Shown: positions 39,715 to 53,660, counted from the stretch's first letter. The stretch: 64,000 nucleotides of DNA from Litomosoides sigmodontis (GCA_963070105.1 OY718805.1:10513652-10577651), one strand, 5' to 3'. Made by a program: numbers and translations. The notes: a model not told the origin generated them from the letters alone.

Positions 39715-40726
39715 ATATATATGGTAGATTTTCAGACAACCAGTTGCAATCGCTTTAAGTCTCTTTGGTCATCGTTTTGATGAACATTTACTGAGAAATT
39801 TGATTACTGCAAGGCAAAGAACTTTGGGTGATCGTCCTTTCGAATCTCTTAATGAAGTAAGGAAGTATGGTATCGAAACTACGGGCTCCGTCACTCAGCT
39901 GATAATGCATTTGCTTGCCGACTTTCATGGAGGTAATAAGGTGCTGCTTACTGAAGAAACAATGCAAGCAGTGGAGTCGATGTCACACGCTGTTTCAGTT
40001 ATTACTTTAATCAGGTATATATTTTCGAGGGAAATCTCGAACTTAAATTTTAAATTTTTGTTTTTTTAAAGATGTTGAAAAAGTATCTGCATTCTTTCCA
40101 AAACTTCTGTTGAATTTATAATAGATCGACAATGCCTTTATTAGCAAGAGGAATTTTTTTGCTTCCAAATGATCTAATGGAGAAATATCAGCTAAGTGCA
40201 AACGACATATTCAAAAATGAAAAGCAGAGTGCGCTCCGTGATTTAGTCAAAGAACTTACCAGTGTTAGTTTCTTGGTATTTCATTTAATATATCATTACG
40301 GAAAAATCATGCAATCCCTTATGTAGCTTTTTTTGAGGTCAGTTTTGAAATGCTGTAAATAAGAATCCTGTTAATTCGGTTTATTGCTATCTTTTGAAAA
40401 CGTAGAAAATAGTTTGTGGACTTTAGCAAGCTAGTAATTAATCAATTGCTGTTATAAATACCCATTCAGCTGCTGTTATTATGTGGGCATCTCTTAATTT
40501 TCTAAACTTAAAGGTAGCAGAGGAAGAACTTCTGAAAAGTAGACAATATCGTGAAAGCATAGAACCAAACCTGCGACTTGCACTTATGGCCAGCGGTGCA
40601 ACATTAGATCACCTGGTGAAAACACTTCGTAAGAGCAACTATAATTTATTGAATAGACGACTTCAACATGGATACGATCTTCTTGCATGGCGTTTTTGGT
40701 GGCGTAAGTTGCTCGGTCAATATTGA
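38673..40726 (+). CDS. ndufaf6: NDUFAF6, complex I assembly factor (phytoene-synthase fold)
   Basis: NDUFAF6 is a mitochondrial protein needed early in complex I assembly. It has the squalene/phytoene synthase fold but is not known to make isoprenoids. Exons are 38673..38684, 38771..38914, 39174..39284, 39381..39520, 39736..40014, 40125..40263 and 40514..40726. Phases agree and give 345 aa (human 333). Residues 1-50 are basic and Ser-rich, like a mitochondrial targeting peptide. CLQITRERDYTNYVAGLVMP matches [33 protein letters not shown] and RLQFWKDTLDILY match AFNVELAQVKDSV and RMQFWKKTVEDIY. QPVAIAL, TARQRTLGDRPFES and FLLPNDLMEKYQLS also fit. The C-terminus differs from human. The first coding exon is only 12 bases, so the start is the least certain part. 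Confidence 0.92.
39652..39711. repeat. (TA)n microsatellite in NDUFAF6 intron
   Basis: About 60 bases of pure TA lie in the intron between the exons ending at 39520 and starting at 39736, with a smaller TA run at about 39589-39602. The repeat sits 24 bases before the acceptor. Confidence 0.95.
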
Positions 40727-43460
40727 TATAGATGTTTCTCTAGCTGAGTTTCGTAGAACATACTTCATTTCTTTAATTTTCAGAAATTTTACTATCTCAT
40801 TGTTTATTCTTGGTGTTTCCGTATTTGCTGTTGTAATTCCTTTTCTATCCCTTGAATTTTTTTTTTTGATTGTTTAAGCTGTTTTGCGGAGGAAGTCGTT
40901 TTTCTGATTAAACAACAGTGTTAACGACGAAAGCAGTGTTGAAATTGGTCATGTGATTATGACCAATAACATGAAGGATCTTATGATTCTTGCTAAGTTG
41001 TCGGTGTGCTTCAGTTAAAAGTCAACATTTTTCCTTTAAGTATTTTGTCGCTAGAACTTTTAAAAACTGGCAGCAAGATTTCACTTTTTTATTTTAAATT
41101 AAGTTCTGAGTTCGACAATGCATGAGGGATTTGTGCAAGATGTGTTTTCTTTATTTTAGTAATGAAATAGATGTGCTGAAAATTTCTTGGGAGTCTGGAA
41201 AATGCAAATGTCTAACAGTGGTTGGGCTTAATTAGTTAGATTAATTTTATAGAGCGAAGTAGTTTCTATCAAAATTTCAAGTAGTAAAGTCCAATCAATG
41301 GGTATTAAGCAGGAGGGTGACTAATGAAAAGTTAACTGATTAGTACTTGTGTAGCAAATGTTTTTTCTTTCTAACAGAAATCTGGATTCGACGTTCTGAT
41401 TGATTTCCATAGATTTAATGTAGAAATTCCATTCCTCATCGGAATTAAAATTTCGTCTGAGGAATATGACTTTGAAGAATGGATTTTAATTGGATGTAAT
41501 GAAAACATCTGGTGATGGGGTACTTTTTGTTTTTGAAATTGAACACTTTAAATAAAAAAATTGATAAATGCGGAAATTTCTGGTTTCTTAGCAACCTTTC
41601 TTTGACAAGTGTAATCTACTATTCTCGCAAAAAAAAAATAATTGTTTGCTACGAATATCAAAATCGATTGGCAGTGTTTCTAAAATCTAAAAATTTCTGT
41701 CCACGTAGAGTGGGAAAGGAGTACGGTATTTTGATGACTTCGATACTCATTATGCATACAACCTTAGCTATCTTTCCATAGCTATCGTATGATGCGTTTA
41801 TTATTTTTTTTTACATTTATGTGCTTTTGTGCTTGTAGTGGGAATAGAGGAAAAAACGGATATTGTATAAATGATCCTTTGTTTTATCCAATAGAATTTG
41901 AAAATTGCATCATTTTCAGAAAGATTTAAAAGGGCGGATAACTCATCGCACCAGTCACTCTTTAGATATTTGGAGCACTTTCTATGCTTAATAAAATTTT
42001 AAAAACTTTGTTATAATTCCATGTTGCAAACAGTACCAATGGTTTTGATCCAAATTTATATAATTTTGAATAACAAAAAGGTTTTGTTATAATTCAAAAT
42101 TATATACTGCCAAAAATAAAATTATATTTTTAAATATTTATGTAATTTAAACATTTACAACGCACCCCATCATGTTGCAAAGAGTTGAAATTTTAAATTA
42201 ACGTAACTTAAATAATTAAAATTTATCGAACTCGTTGACTTTTTTTTTAATTTCACAAGATATTCAGCATGAATGGTGTGATTTCATACATTAATTGATA
42301 TCCTAGTTTGACCAGATATCAGATTGTTTTAATTTTAGGGTTTCTATGAGGGTTGATGGAAAGTTTTTGGTAGTTCTCGCTAACTTTGTAACACACTTTA
42401 ACAGTATCCTAAAATTTAAAGCAAGCAGCACTCGGTAGCAAATAACTGAAATTACGTTGCCTTTTAGTTGTTTTTATTCTTGAAGATTCAAATTATTTTA
42501 AAATCTAATAATTTTCGAAACTCAATTAAAGCATTTTTGGGCAAAGTTTACCTTTTAGTTGAGAACTTTTCAAACTGTTTCACCGTACTGTCTACTGGTA
42601 TACTACCATGAAACTGTCAAAATATTTTTCATATGTGATAAGCACAATAAATTATACGCGATGCATAACACAAATACATTGATAAGTTTTCCATTCATTC
42701 ATAGCTTGCTAATTCTGCATTTTAAAGATTGATAGTGAACAAAAACAAAATTTCGAGAATATGCTAATTATTATAAAAGCAGAAATTTTAAACGGGAAAG
42801 GATACACACAATATGTTTAAATTATTGCAGAGCAATTAACATATTTGAAATATTTTGACTTGCTTAGACATTTCAAGTACTGGATACTTTATTTATGATA
42901 TGAATAACTACGCGAAATGAAACAGTGCAACTTCATGATAGATTTTTGTTTAAAAAAAATAGCAATGATTTCAGAACGCGAAGCAGCGTGAGAGAACTAT
43001 ATATTTATCCATCTAGCTCAAAAATTAGCATATTCACATCTTTACTTGTAAGACTAAAAACTTTTTCCTGTAAAATCATTAAAACTTAGGTATGTTTGTC
43101 AAATTTAGGGAATCATCACCTTAAAACTTCGACATATTAAGCTTTCTCATTTAGTATACAGTATTCCAATAAGCATCAATAATTTCAGTACGTGGGATAA
43201 ACGTTTTCGATGAGGTAAATTTTGAGGTAAAATATTCAAAACGGTGGAAATAAAGACACAGTAACAACACCCTAAAAATAATGCGGCATTTTCCGGATTA
43301 ATTTGTGACCGTTACTTTGTAATTAATCATTTTGATAGTTGTTTTAATTATGCACTAGTTAATGTTAATTCCAACTGTGGATTGAATTCCATCATTTTTT
43401 CATTTCAAAATATGTTTATTTCAACTTTTCCTTCCTTTTCTCGTTATTTAATGGAATGAA
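40727..43460. other. Convergent 2.7 kb AT-rich gene desert
   Basis: Between the 3' ends of NDUFAF6 (+) and the CLC channel (-). Open frames are short and lack domains. It has an inverted repeat at 42057-42106. No RNA gene or mobile element protein is visible. Confidence 0.55.
42057..42106. repeat. Imperfect inverted repeat (hairpin)
   Basis: Left arm 42057-42078 and right arm 42082-42106 pair along TATATAATTTTGAAT..AACAAAA with a three-base bulge and a three-base loop. Almost all A/T. Likely a chance or slippage product. Confidence 0.75.
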
Positions 43461-46400
43461 TTATGATGTTTTATAATCAGTAATACTATTAGTGCCTGAT
43501 GTTTCAACATCGGAATCTATGCCGCATGCAACCTGATCCTCTAACGATGTTTGGGTAGCAATCGTTGCTACTGGTCGTTGTCCATTCCGATCATCCGATT
43601 CCAATCTGTTTGGTGCTGTTGCGGTGCTTTTGCGTACTGAATAAGTTGGAATTGCACCACGACTGTATATATTTGCAAGAGCATTACGGAGCTGAAGATG
43701 AGAAATGGTAGAAAACTTTGGTGATATTTGAAATAAAGCAACTTTGTCGAAAAAGGTCCACATGAAAAGTTCCCGTCCTTTTGATAAATTCCAGAAGATT
43801 AAAACCTTTTGAAATGGTGCGAAATAACAAAATAGCAAACCTCTTTAATCGAAATTACACCCATAAGCCTTCCTCGATTTGTAATATAGGCATGATTGAG
43901 ACCGAGTAATGAAAATAATGTGTGCACCTGAAGCATCAAATCGCTGTCAGCAAGCAGTTGTTAACACCACCATCTTGTGACACTAGTGATAGGATCTAGT
44001 TTATTTTATTATATTATAGGAGAAAGCAAATTTTGATGAAGTCAGTTTGCTAAAATATTTAGCTGTTTGATATTTAAGCAAAAAGCTATACCCATCGGTG
44101 GTGTACTTACTCGATAGAGTGATGTGCCGAGAACAAGTTGAAATGGTGCAGGATCGATGGCAATTTCATCCAAATTAATAGGATGTTGTAAGATGTGTGC
44201 ACGCTGACGCACACTCAGATTTGTCACCTGAATGCTATAAATCTTAATGAATTACCAGTTTATGCTGTAACATTGTGGTAAGTGACGATTTGAAAGTTCA
44301 CTGAAACTGTTAATACAGTTTGCTTTTGATCGCATGATCATACAGTTTTATGAAATGTAACGCTTTACATATTCTCATTATTAATTAAATTTGTGAAATC
44401 AAAGTCATTTTCTCGAGCTCACGATTAATTTGAACTAAAAGTAATGAAAAATAAGAAAGCCCACATGATGATCAACATTTGCTTGACGCTGAAGCAGTGG
44501 TGCCAATGGACTTTCTGTAAAATGAAATAAAATTAAAATGTAAATTAAAAACTTTTAAATCTATATTTAACTACCTTTCTTTGATTACTGGAAACACTGT
44601 GAAGAAACAAGCTTGCCAGCGCCTTTTCGCTATGAAAATGATCACAAATGACATGTGACTTTCCCATTTCTTAAGCCACTTCCGCACTTTCCAGACATTT
44701 TTATCAAAAATTACAATTACCTCCACCGTGATCCTCATGCAGCGGACTATTGGCAAGTAATGTATTACCACTAATATTGCGATCTGTCAGTAAGTTATTG
44801 GTACTCAGTCGAGAATTTCGTCGTATATGATTTAATAAATCAGATGTTGTACTGATCCTCCTCCGATCAATTACTGAGTCTGGTCCTAACTTTTCGTATA
44901 ATAAATAATTCAAGTATTTCCGTGCTACTGAACCAAGTAGGATTTTTGTTCCTGAAATTATATAGCAATTATATAGCATTTCAAATTCTTTTTGGTCTTC
45001 AAACGGCACATTTTGATCAAAATAAATAACGCAAGTACTCTAATTTGTAAAAACATGTTATGGTCCGTGAAGGAAATAAATAGTTAAGCTTATATAAGTG
45101 TTATACACTTTAAAGGTAAGCACTGATGACAACTCACTGGAATCAGTGATAAGTGGATAGGACCGTAAATGAGGTGTTGCTAGTAAAAGTTCTCTGAGTT
45201 CGCCGTACGTAGTAGATTTTGTTATACATAGCACATCATGAATCATCACATTTTCAACTTTCAGCTTATGAACGCTAGAAAGTGAGAATTTAAGCACAAT
45301 TTTTATCTTAAAAATAAAGGAAAAAACCTAATTTATTCATTTAAAAATTAAATGATTCTACCTCCTCCCCTTCTGATCCTCTAATCTAATCTCACTCTTC
45401 AAACTCTTCAAATGTTCGCCGTGAGGTCCATCACTAGAATGTTATTTAAAAAATTAACAAAGTACATCGCTATCATCCCTTCATCTTTTATTCATTGGTA
45501 ATGAAAGATAAGATTTAAGAGCATTTTGCAACTGTTGTATTAATTAACGTCTTTCCCAAATTACATCGAAACAATTACCTAATCCGAGAAGGAGGCAAGT
45601 CAGCTAAATGTGGCAAATTTTTGATTTCGATCATACTTTCATAAATTGATGGTTGTAGAAAACTACTTATTGCATTACCAATCATTAACGCAATCTGTAA
45701 AAAGAAAATATCCCTTTGTTTTAAAGATGAAACAAGAATTTTTATTAGATGAAATTTCTCAACTATTTTGCATCATTACCGATAAGCTATATGATATCAT
45801 TATTTTTTTTGAAAATTCCGTAAATTTATATGATAATGGCAAACGCATTATATTAGCTGGACAAGCAAAAAATCCGTAGGCTATCACTACTAACCATTAA
45901 CTCTGAACTGTCTGCAGAGATAGCATTGATGATTAGGAATCAGACTGATATTAATGAAAATTTAAATTCGCAATATAAAGAAGATAACAGACCAGTACTG
46001 GCAGTAAAGGCGATAGTTGACCTGTTGTTTCGCATACAATAACCGCAATTGACAGAGAATGTGTCACTGATCCTGTATAAGCAGCTGCTCCTGAAAGAAG
46101 CAAAATTTGAATTTTCCATTTCAATAAGCTTTCGATGTGTCTTATTTGTCTGGTAAATTACTGGCAAATGATTAAGGATTAGAATAGATGACATTATTTC
46201 TGAACAGTGCACTCTATACTAATCACAGTATTGTTTAATTTTGCAAATAATTTTTGATGCATTGAGAGTTAAAGAAATTATAATACAAATTGATTCTCTC
46301 ACTAATATCTTAAACGGGAATAATAACGTAAAGAAAAAAATCTGTAAAAAAGTATTAAAAAATATAAAAAGTAAAAAGTGCAAAAAAGATGAAGAAATAA

Positions 46401-49400
46401 AAGACGTATTTTCTAATTAAAACAGGGAAAGCGAACCGACAACGGCATAAAGTCCGGGAAAAATTTGTGGACCATTAGGACCTCGAAGTCCTTGAGGGTA
46501 TAATAATGCCATTATTTCACCAATTAATCGACCTCCACAAGCACCAATGACGAAGGATGGTACAAAGATACCTGCTGGTACCGCCAACGATATGCATATT
46601 GCAACGAGGATAAACTGAATTGCTAAACAGCTTACAACCATTCCGTTAATTTATCGCTTTCAAATTACTTCATTACAGATTTTTCAAATTTATGAATTTC
46701 CTATGTATTTCTGTGTAGATTTAAATGTAAAATCATTTCTTTAATTAAAGAATTGAAAGTGAAATTTTCACTGAAAAATAGAAGCAAAGTTTGCTTTTCA
46801 CTTCTTCCTCCTTCTTGAAAATAAAACTGTAAAAGAAGACAAATATTTGCTTTCATATTAACGGTTGAATAACTCAAAACGTCTCATTATCTTTTAATTT
46901 TGTTTCTACTCCTTATCGCTGCTACACAAATATTTATAAAAATAATGAAAAAATTTTGCTATGCGTTGAAGTAAGGAAAAAAAGGTTGAAAATATGTGAT
47001 GGAAAGACTTCAGCTGTTGCAATGTCACTTTTTTCATTTTTTGGAAAATTTTTTCCCATCTTCCCCACTTAAAGCAATCTGGCTACTGGACTGGACAATA
47101 ATTAGTAGAGGAACTTACGTGAACACAGAAGTAAACTGTCAGGCTACTTAACACATTAAAATCATGATTTATTCCAATCCAACGCTCTAACTGGTCCTTG
47201 GAACAACCTTCTGCTGTTATATTCGATAGCATAAATGTGCAGTTCGCAATGAAATCTGCTAACGTTTGACGAAATGTAAACTGAAAAGAAGAAAGGAATA
47301 AGTTGTGCGGAAAATCCAACGCTGTACGTCTAAGCAGAAGAGATGTGAAACACTTCTGTACTTATGGAATTCATTTCTATTTCTATGCTAACCAGTACTT
47401 CAATTCACATTATTTCAAATCATACTTTAGTGAGTCATAGCTATAAATAAATTACAGTAATTCCTTACTTATATGTCCAACAATAATAACGCTATCTGAT
47501 ATATATTGTGAAGCTAAGAAATGGAATACTGTTTTAAACATTATCGTTGGTAATAACAGATAACAATAATTCATTATGATTACTTTTCCGGCAAAGTATC
47601 GCCCTGTGCCGTCCGGACATGTAACTGTACCAACGATAGCTGCCATGAAGAGTGTAAAAAATAATGGACTGAAAATAGTAAGAGATTTAAAGTCTTTTAA
47701 AAAAACAGATTGTTTAAAAAAGGAATTATTTGAAATTAATGAAACTAATGACGTGCCTTGAAAGAATTCATAAACAAACACACTTTTTCCCAAAAATACG
47801 TAAATATAAACGATTATTCGCCCTGAACATAGCAATCCGTCTGTGTATGAATACGAAAAATGCACCCAAAAGACCCGAAAATACCCTAGAAATTAAATGT
47901 AATATTAAAATATATGAAGAGCACGAAGTTTTTGTTAAAAAATATTAGCATGATATTAACTTAGCATTGTTTAGAAATTAAACAAACTGCGATAAGAGAA
48001 AAGTACCGCCTAGTGATACTTTAATGAATGAATGATTAAATTTTCGACAAAATTTTCTATCTTTTGTTGATTGTTGAAATTGAACAATTAATTATGAGCT
48101 GTAGGCAAAAGTGAAACAACCAATGAACACATACATACCCAATGAGAGCGAATACTGGTAATTCTTCCACAACAAATACTGAACTTGGAAAGTAAGTTTG
48201 ATAATACGCTGTTATAGTACCTGCTGAAAGTGGACACGTGGACAGTGCAAATTTCAGAACAAATTAGCAAATATTGTAGTGATGTTTAATCTTTTGAGAG
48301 TAAAATTTTGTCAAGTAGTTGTGAGGCTTCGCTCGACTTTGTTTACATAAACACTGAAGAGAGGTGAAATTGAGAAGAACTGGGTGCGTGCAGAGGAAAA
48401 AATACATGCGGCAGCTCACTACAAGTTATGTATTGTGATTCTAAAATAAACTACGATAACTTTCAAATTCACATTTTATTGAACTACATTTTCCTACTTG
48501 AAAAAAAAAGTAATGCGTAAAATAGGAGGACTAATCAAACCAATTTCTGGAGGTATAATAGCAGCGTTAGCGAAACGAAAAATAAGTGCGCTGCAAGTCG
48601 TTGCGAAAAAGGCACGCCAATAATTTCGAACGGCGAAAAATCTTGACGTTGATTCGATACCGTACAATACTGCTACAAGAATATATTACTGCAAGGCTTA
48701 ATGAATTCAGTAAATTTTTGATTAACGGATTGGAAAGCTTCTCATGCAATGCGAAATTTTGAACTTCAAACACAGTAAAATTAACTTGACTGAATTTCAG
48801 GTTCAGCAATAATTTAATTTGCTTTCATGTTTATTTCGTTAGCGTTAAAATACTCATTTCTGGAATTTTCTTCACCCATGCAATATATTTTACTTACTGT
48901 TTGTAAAAAGCAAATAAAGAGCATACCGCCGGCGGGTGCTGAAAATGTGCATGCGATACCGACTGCGCACCCCGATGACAGCATCTGCATTTCGCGGCCT
49001 TCACTCGAGAAAAATGCTTGATATCGGCACAAGGAAGTGATGCGTGTTAAAAGCGACGCCACAATTGCTCCTATATGTACAAACGGCCCCTGAAAAACCT
49101 CCGGATTTTATAGAAAGGAATGATTTCTGAAGAATGAAATGATGCGCCAGGAAAAATGTAAAACTAAATAAAATTAATGAGCAAAAATGCGGCTGATTCA
49201 ACAACTAATTACGAGACGGTCGATCAATGAGAAATAGATGATGATAAGATAAATAAAATGACAATGCAAGGACAATTACTGTACTACTGCGTTATGCGAC
49301 ATTTTCCTCCCTTAAAATTGCCGCAATTTGGAGCTTCCTACTTTCACCATCTCACAGTAAGTGATGAAAAGGATAAATAATTTTATTTTTTTCCAACAGT

Positions 49401-51095
49401 ACGGTTCGAACCTCTTTACCGACCGGAAGTCCACTACCAAGCGCAAGTGTTAAACCAAATATTTTCCCGACCATTGTTTGAAGCGACAAGTAATTTTTCA
49501 TTTTAAAACCACACATTATAACTTTCAATTCCGGAATACCTGATCCTAAACGAGGAATTTAAAAAATTTATTGCAAAACAAACCAACAAAAAAAAGCTTT
49601 ACTATCATAGGCTTTCACAGATTTCAACAATTTTAATGTGAATGCAAATAATTTCTTACCAATGGCCTGCTTTGCAAAACACTGACAGAATAGGGCGGAT
49701 GCACCTGTTAACAAGGTAATGTAAATTGTCCAGGAGACAAGCGCTATGTAATAATGATAATTTTGTACGGTATATTCATACAACACCACCCGGTCTAAAA
49801 TGACATCAGTTTTCCATATTGCAACGAGAGTGCATAATCCTAACAGTAAGGTTAACTTTCCTCCTCTCTGGTTACGTGATGAAGAGTTCAATTCATACCC
49901 ATACCAGAGATGAATTCATTAAACATATTCAAATTAGCAGTAAAAACTATAAGCCTTCAATTAATTACTTTATACTCCTACGCACTTTAGGCAACCACAT
50001 TTGCAAATTTGTTGTTAGCAACAAATTGGTAACAATTCAAATAAAATTTCTTACAAACATGCAAAGACTGTCATAGTAACTGCATTTGTAAATTTTTCAC
50101 TTTCAGAAAACTTTTCTTTATAAATTTCGTGTTACTTAAAGAAAATCAACCGTTGCTGTGCCTTTAAATTAAAATTTGAGGTAGGGAATTAATTTATTAG
50201 TGGGGATGATTGCTTCATTATGGAGTACTTGAACCACCACCTCATTGAGTAAGGAAGAATTCCAAGTTTGTTCAACATAATTAAGGTAAATGAATAAAGT
50301 CACTAACATTCTTGCAAATATTCAATACTCATATCCATTATAATTGAAAGAGCGGCTGTAACAATGCCCAGTACGGCGGATAAGAACCAATCTTCGAGAA
50401 AGAAGTGCACAGCGTTTCGTAATTGTCCTTAATTTTTTTAACTAATTGAAACTTTTTGCCTCGTAGCAAATATAAATGAGTTTCTAGCAATCTCGGTTTC
50501 TTCACGCAATCTGTTCCATCTCGGTGGCATCTTGGAAAACGTGAGAAAGTTGAAACGTAACTGCTTGAGTGATTTTTGTGCGATTGAGAGATCAGTGACT
50601 AATGATGGCAGCAAGAGGGATGAAACTAACGCTGAAAAAATGCTCGGAAAGATTCAGTTCCTTGATGAGAGGCATGGCTGAATTCCAGATCGACTGGATA
50701 ACCATCCAGCAATGTTTCTTCACGTTCTTCGTCTCCCTCTTTTCCGTCTCTCGCATTTGCTTCTACGTTTTCCTCTTTTTTCTCATCGACCACTACCAGT
50801 CTCGTTGAAATTCTAAATCAACTGACTTTCATTTTTTTAAGAAAAAAAATTTTATTATTGATTTGAAAAGAAAGAAATAAAACAGAAATGCGAACTTCTG
50901 TTTTATTTCTTTCTTCTCAAAGCAATAATAAAATTGGTTAGACAGCAAGGGAGAGGGAGAAGATAGGGCGAAGGACAGATTGATAGATAGGTAAGCTTGA
51001 AATTGTTAATTTTCATTAAATTTAGATATTCAGAAAAGTTATTACTTTGAATTGGTGGAGGAGATTTGATCGGAATGTGGCGTAAGCAACGTCAT
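43461..51095 (-). CDS. CLC voltage-gated chloride channel, ClC-2/CLH type, with CBS domains
   Basis: Dimeric membrane channel for chloride. Exons (+ coordinates, gene on -): 43461..43691, 43841..43927, 44111..44227, 44465..44514, 44721..44951, 45138..45274, 45362..45433, 45579..45694, 45993..46090, 46437..46614, 47119..47280, 47584..47668, 47784..47885, 48139..48223, 48541..48672, 48927..49089, 49412..49545, 49660..49794, 50308..50427, 50631..50812, 51046..51095. Phases agree over all 21, giving about 888 aa (human ClC-2 898). Filter motifs: GSGIP (about 162-167), [11 protein letters not shown] (about 199-209) with the gating Glu, and GIFVP (about 461). The Glu marks a gated channel subtype. 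[16 protein letters not shown] matches FSIEVTSTYFAVRNYW. CBS1 starts near 610 ([21 protein letters not shown]); CBS2 ([22 protein letters not shown]) is near 790. The tail is Ser/Thr-rich. The first exon is least certain: ATG 51095 is the first in-frame start, but upstream exons may exist. Confidence 0.93.
50848..50935. repeat. Long hairpin-forming inverted repeat in CLC intron 1
   Basis: Arms of 40 bases (50848-50887 and 50896-50935) differ at only two positions and are separated by an eight-base loop, ATGCGAAC. One strand of the arm is purine-rich (AAAGAAAGAAATAAAACAGAA-like). It lies between CLC coding exons 1 and 2. It resembles a fold-back element or a small-RNA precursor-like stem. Confidence 0.92.
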
Positions 51096-51936
51096 CACAT
51101 CTGGTTCGATTTGTCCTAATCCGGCAATGACGGTGTTCAGAATTAGCGTGAATCAATATGTGGAAAGGAAGCAAAAAAATTTTTCGACTGTTATTTATGG
51201 AAAATGCATTGTTGTAAGACAGGTTTGGCAATGTGAAAGAAAAAACCAAACCAAACCAAACTGACGGGTTTGGAAAGTAAGTGAAGAAAGGGAAACTAAT
51301 TTCACATATCCGAAAGCAGTATGTGGACACCTGGCTAATTTTTCATTTGATTCACTCAATCATTTCAACTACGGAATATGATTGTATTACTCACCAAAGA
51401 TTTCCAATCAAGATGACAATTTAAAAAGTTCAAGGAAATGAGATTATCTCAGTATGTTTGTGTTCATTTTTACCATAATATGCTTTAGCATAGAGTTACG
51501 GGTGAAACTTTCGGAGAGAAAAGGAAAGGAAATAGATTTTTCGGCGAAATGAAAAGTCAAAATGAAAGAAAGCTGTATTAAATTTTGATGTTAGGTAATG
51601 AAATTTCGATATGTTGTTGAGGGGCAGGAATGATCAATTTCGTGATATTTTCGATGACAACGAGTGTCTAGAAAAAAATTCCTCAGTTACTTATAAAACA
51701 CTGCTCAGCGCTTACAAACATTAATCGGTAATTTGTTTGAATGTGCTGGTTCGAGAGAATACCGACGATGGATGGAAAGAAGGGGTTACGAAAGAGGGGA
51801 AGGGGACATTCCTGCCACATTTGGTGGAATCGGAAGTTACGCGTAGGTGTGACAGGAAAAATGATGAGTGAGTGGGAGGAGAAGTGAATAGGCAGGTGGA
51901 ATTTGAGGAGGAAAAAGTGAAAGGAAGAGGTAAGTG

Positions 51937-51957
51937 GTGTGCGTGTGCGTGTGTATG

Positions 51958-51998
<41 letters not shown>

Positions 51999-52004
51999 AT
52001 GTAT
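51937..52004. repeat. (GT)n microsatellite
   Basis: About 68 bases of GT with a few GC and AT interruptions early on and a pure run of roughly 34 bases at the end. The Thr-His and Cys-Val open frames across it are artefacts. Confidence 0.95.
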
Positions 52005-53660
52005 ATAGATGCGTTCGGAAGAAGTTCTTATTGTTTGCATCCAAAAGGCAGTGCAGTGTGGGTGTCAACAGCGGTAATGAGCGAGCGTTATTCATTCCTC
52101 AGCAAATGAATAGCACTGAAACTGAAATGACTGGCGGATGACGGACGGGCTTATGCCAGTCACGTTTCATTCCTCCACGGAGCGGACAGTAGACGGTAAT
52201 TTATAAACGGCCACTGCAACGCATTTCATTTCACATGTATAAGTGCTACCAAATTCTGACACTGCCTTGTTGGACGGGAAATTTTAAGAATGGGTTGATA
52301 GGTAGATAATACATACAGTAAGAACAGTGGCTTCCTTTTCTTCTTCTCTGCAAACAAAGAACTTCATCGTTTTTTCGTGCGACAGTTTTCTTCCAAATAT
52401 TCTCATTTCGGCTGCAGTAAATGGGGTCTTTCTGTCAGTTTATTTTGCTGTGCTCCTTATTGCAACGATTTATTGCGACTTATTGCATTTTAATAAATTA
52501 CTTAATAAATTTAACGAAGTAGTTTTTTACTCAGCAAAAAATACTCTTTTGAGAAGAAAAAAGGAGCAGCTGACTTTAACAACCCCTTTTCTTTTTCCAT
52601 CTTTCGGAATTTACCAATGAATACAGCATGAAGTTGAAGTGAAAAAAAAGCTGCTTTGAAAAGATGAACGAACACATAGGTCAGTTATTTATAGGTCGCC
52701 AGAAGTATGATTGGTAAAAATGAATTTTTGAAAATTTTTCTCAATTCCCTCCTTACTAACGACTAAACCAATGAAGAAAAATGGTCGTGAATTTGAAGAT
52801 TCGATTAGCAAGGAAGGGAAAGTGTCCTGCAGGAGGAAAAGTTTTATTCTGATGCATGTGATTTCCAAATAGTAGTAGAATTCTAACATTCGGAATTCAT
52901 TTCACAGAAGCATCATAATGATTACGATTTCACTGGCAAAAAAATAGAAAGAAAAGGAGAAGAGAAGACTTACCTATCTCTCCATCTCTTAGTTTCCTTT
53001 CTTTTTTTGTTCAACCTTTCAGTGTATGTTACTTTGCTTCCCTTTCTCTTCCCACCTTTCCAAAAATAAACACATACAACGAAATTAATCAATTTACAAG
53101 TTATTTCAACTCCCGCCCTCTGCTGTGAAAAAGTCGCCGTCCGCCGTTGCAATGATTTCGATGCGCTAAACATTCATTATCAAAGCAAATTATCGTTAGA
53201 AATTCACTCTAATGATCAGTAGTCATTATAAGTACCTTGCACCGCATCACTGAACTGACTGTAACGTCGCACATATTTTGCATATTAATTTCGATTATAA
53301 CTATTACGTAACCAAATGACGTTTATTAGTACAATTTCCTTTTGTATTTTCAAAAGAGAAATTTTAACTAATAATCGGACGCTGCTACGATTCAATTATT
53401 AAGCAGCAGAACTGTGATTATTCGTCATCCATCGCTAGCATCGATTGCTGAGGGTTTCCACGATTTATAATATCGTTTTGCAGGGTAACAGGGCCTACTG
53501 CTTCCATATCAAACACCACTGCACTATTTGATTGAAAATGGATTTTCCTTTTTTAGGAGAACAGGATTTCTTGAACAACCCTAATTCGTCACTTAAGTGA
53601 TTGATCCCTCACTATTATGCAGCACAATAATGGTTAGTCAAAAATGACCGGAATGGAAAT

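Noticed and set aside
40727..43460. tRNA, snRNA or transposon in the AT desert
   Set aside because: No cloverleaf-like or box A/B pattern and no transposase or reverse-transcriptase frame was recognised by eye; a tRNAscan or Infernal run would be decisive.
50427..50525. Alternative CLC exon reading [18 protein letters not shown]
   Set aside because: It runs into the next exon in the wrong frame, while the 50631 donor joins 50427 in the correct phase.
51683..52141. Open frames with Thr-His or Cys-Val repeats
   Set aside because: Translation of the GT/CA microsatellite.
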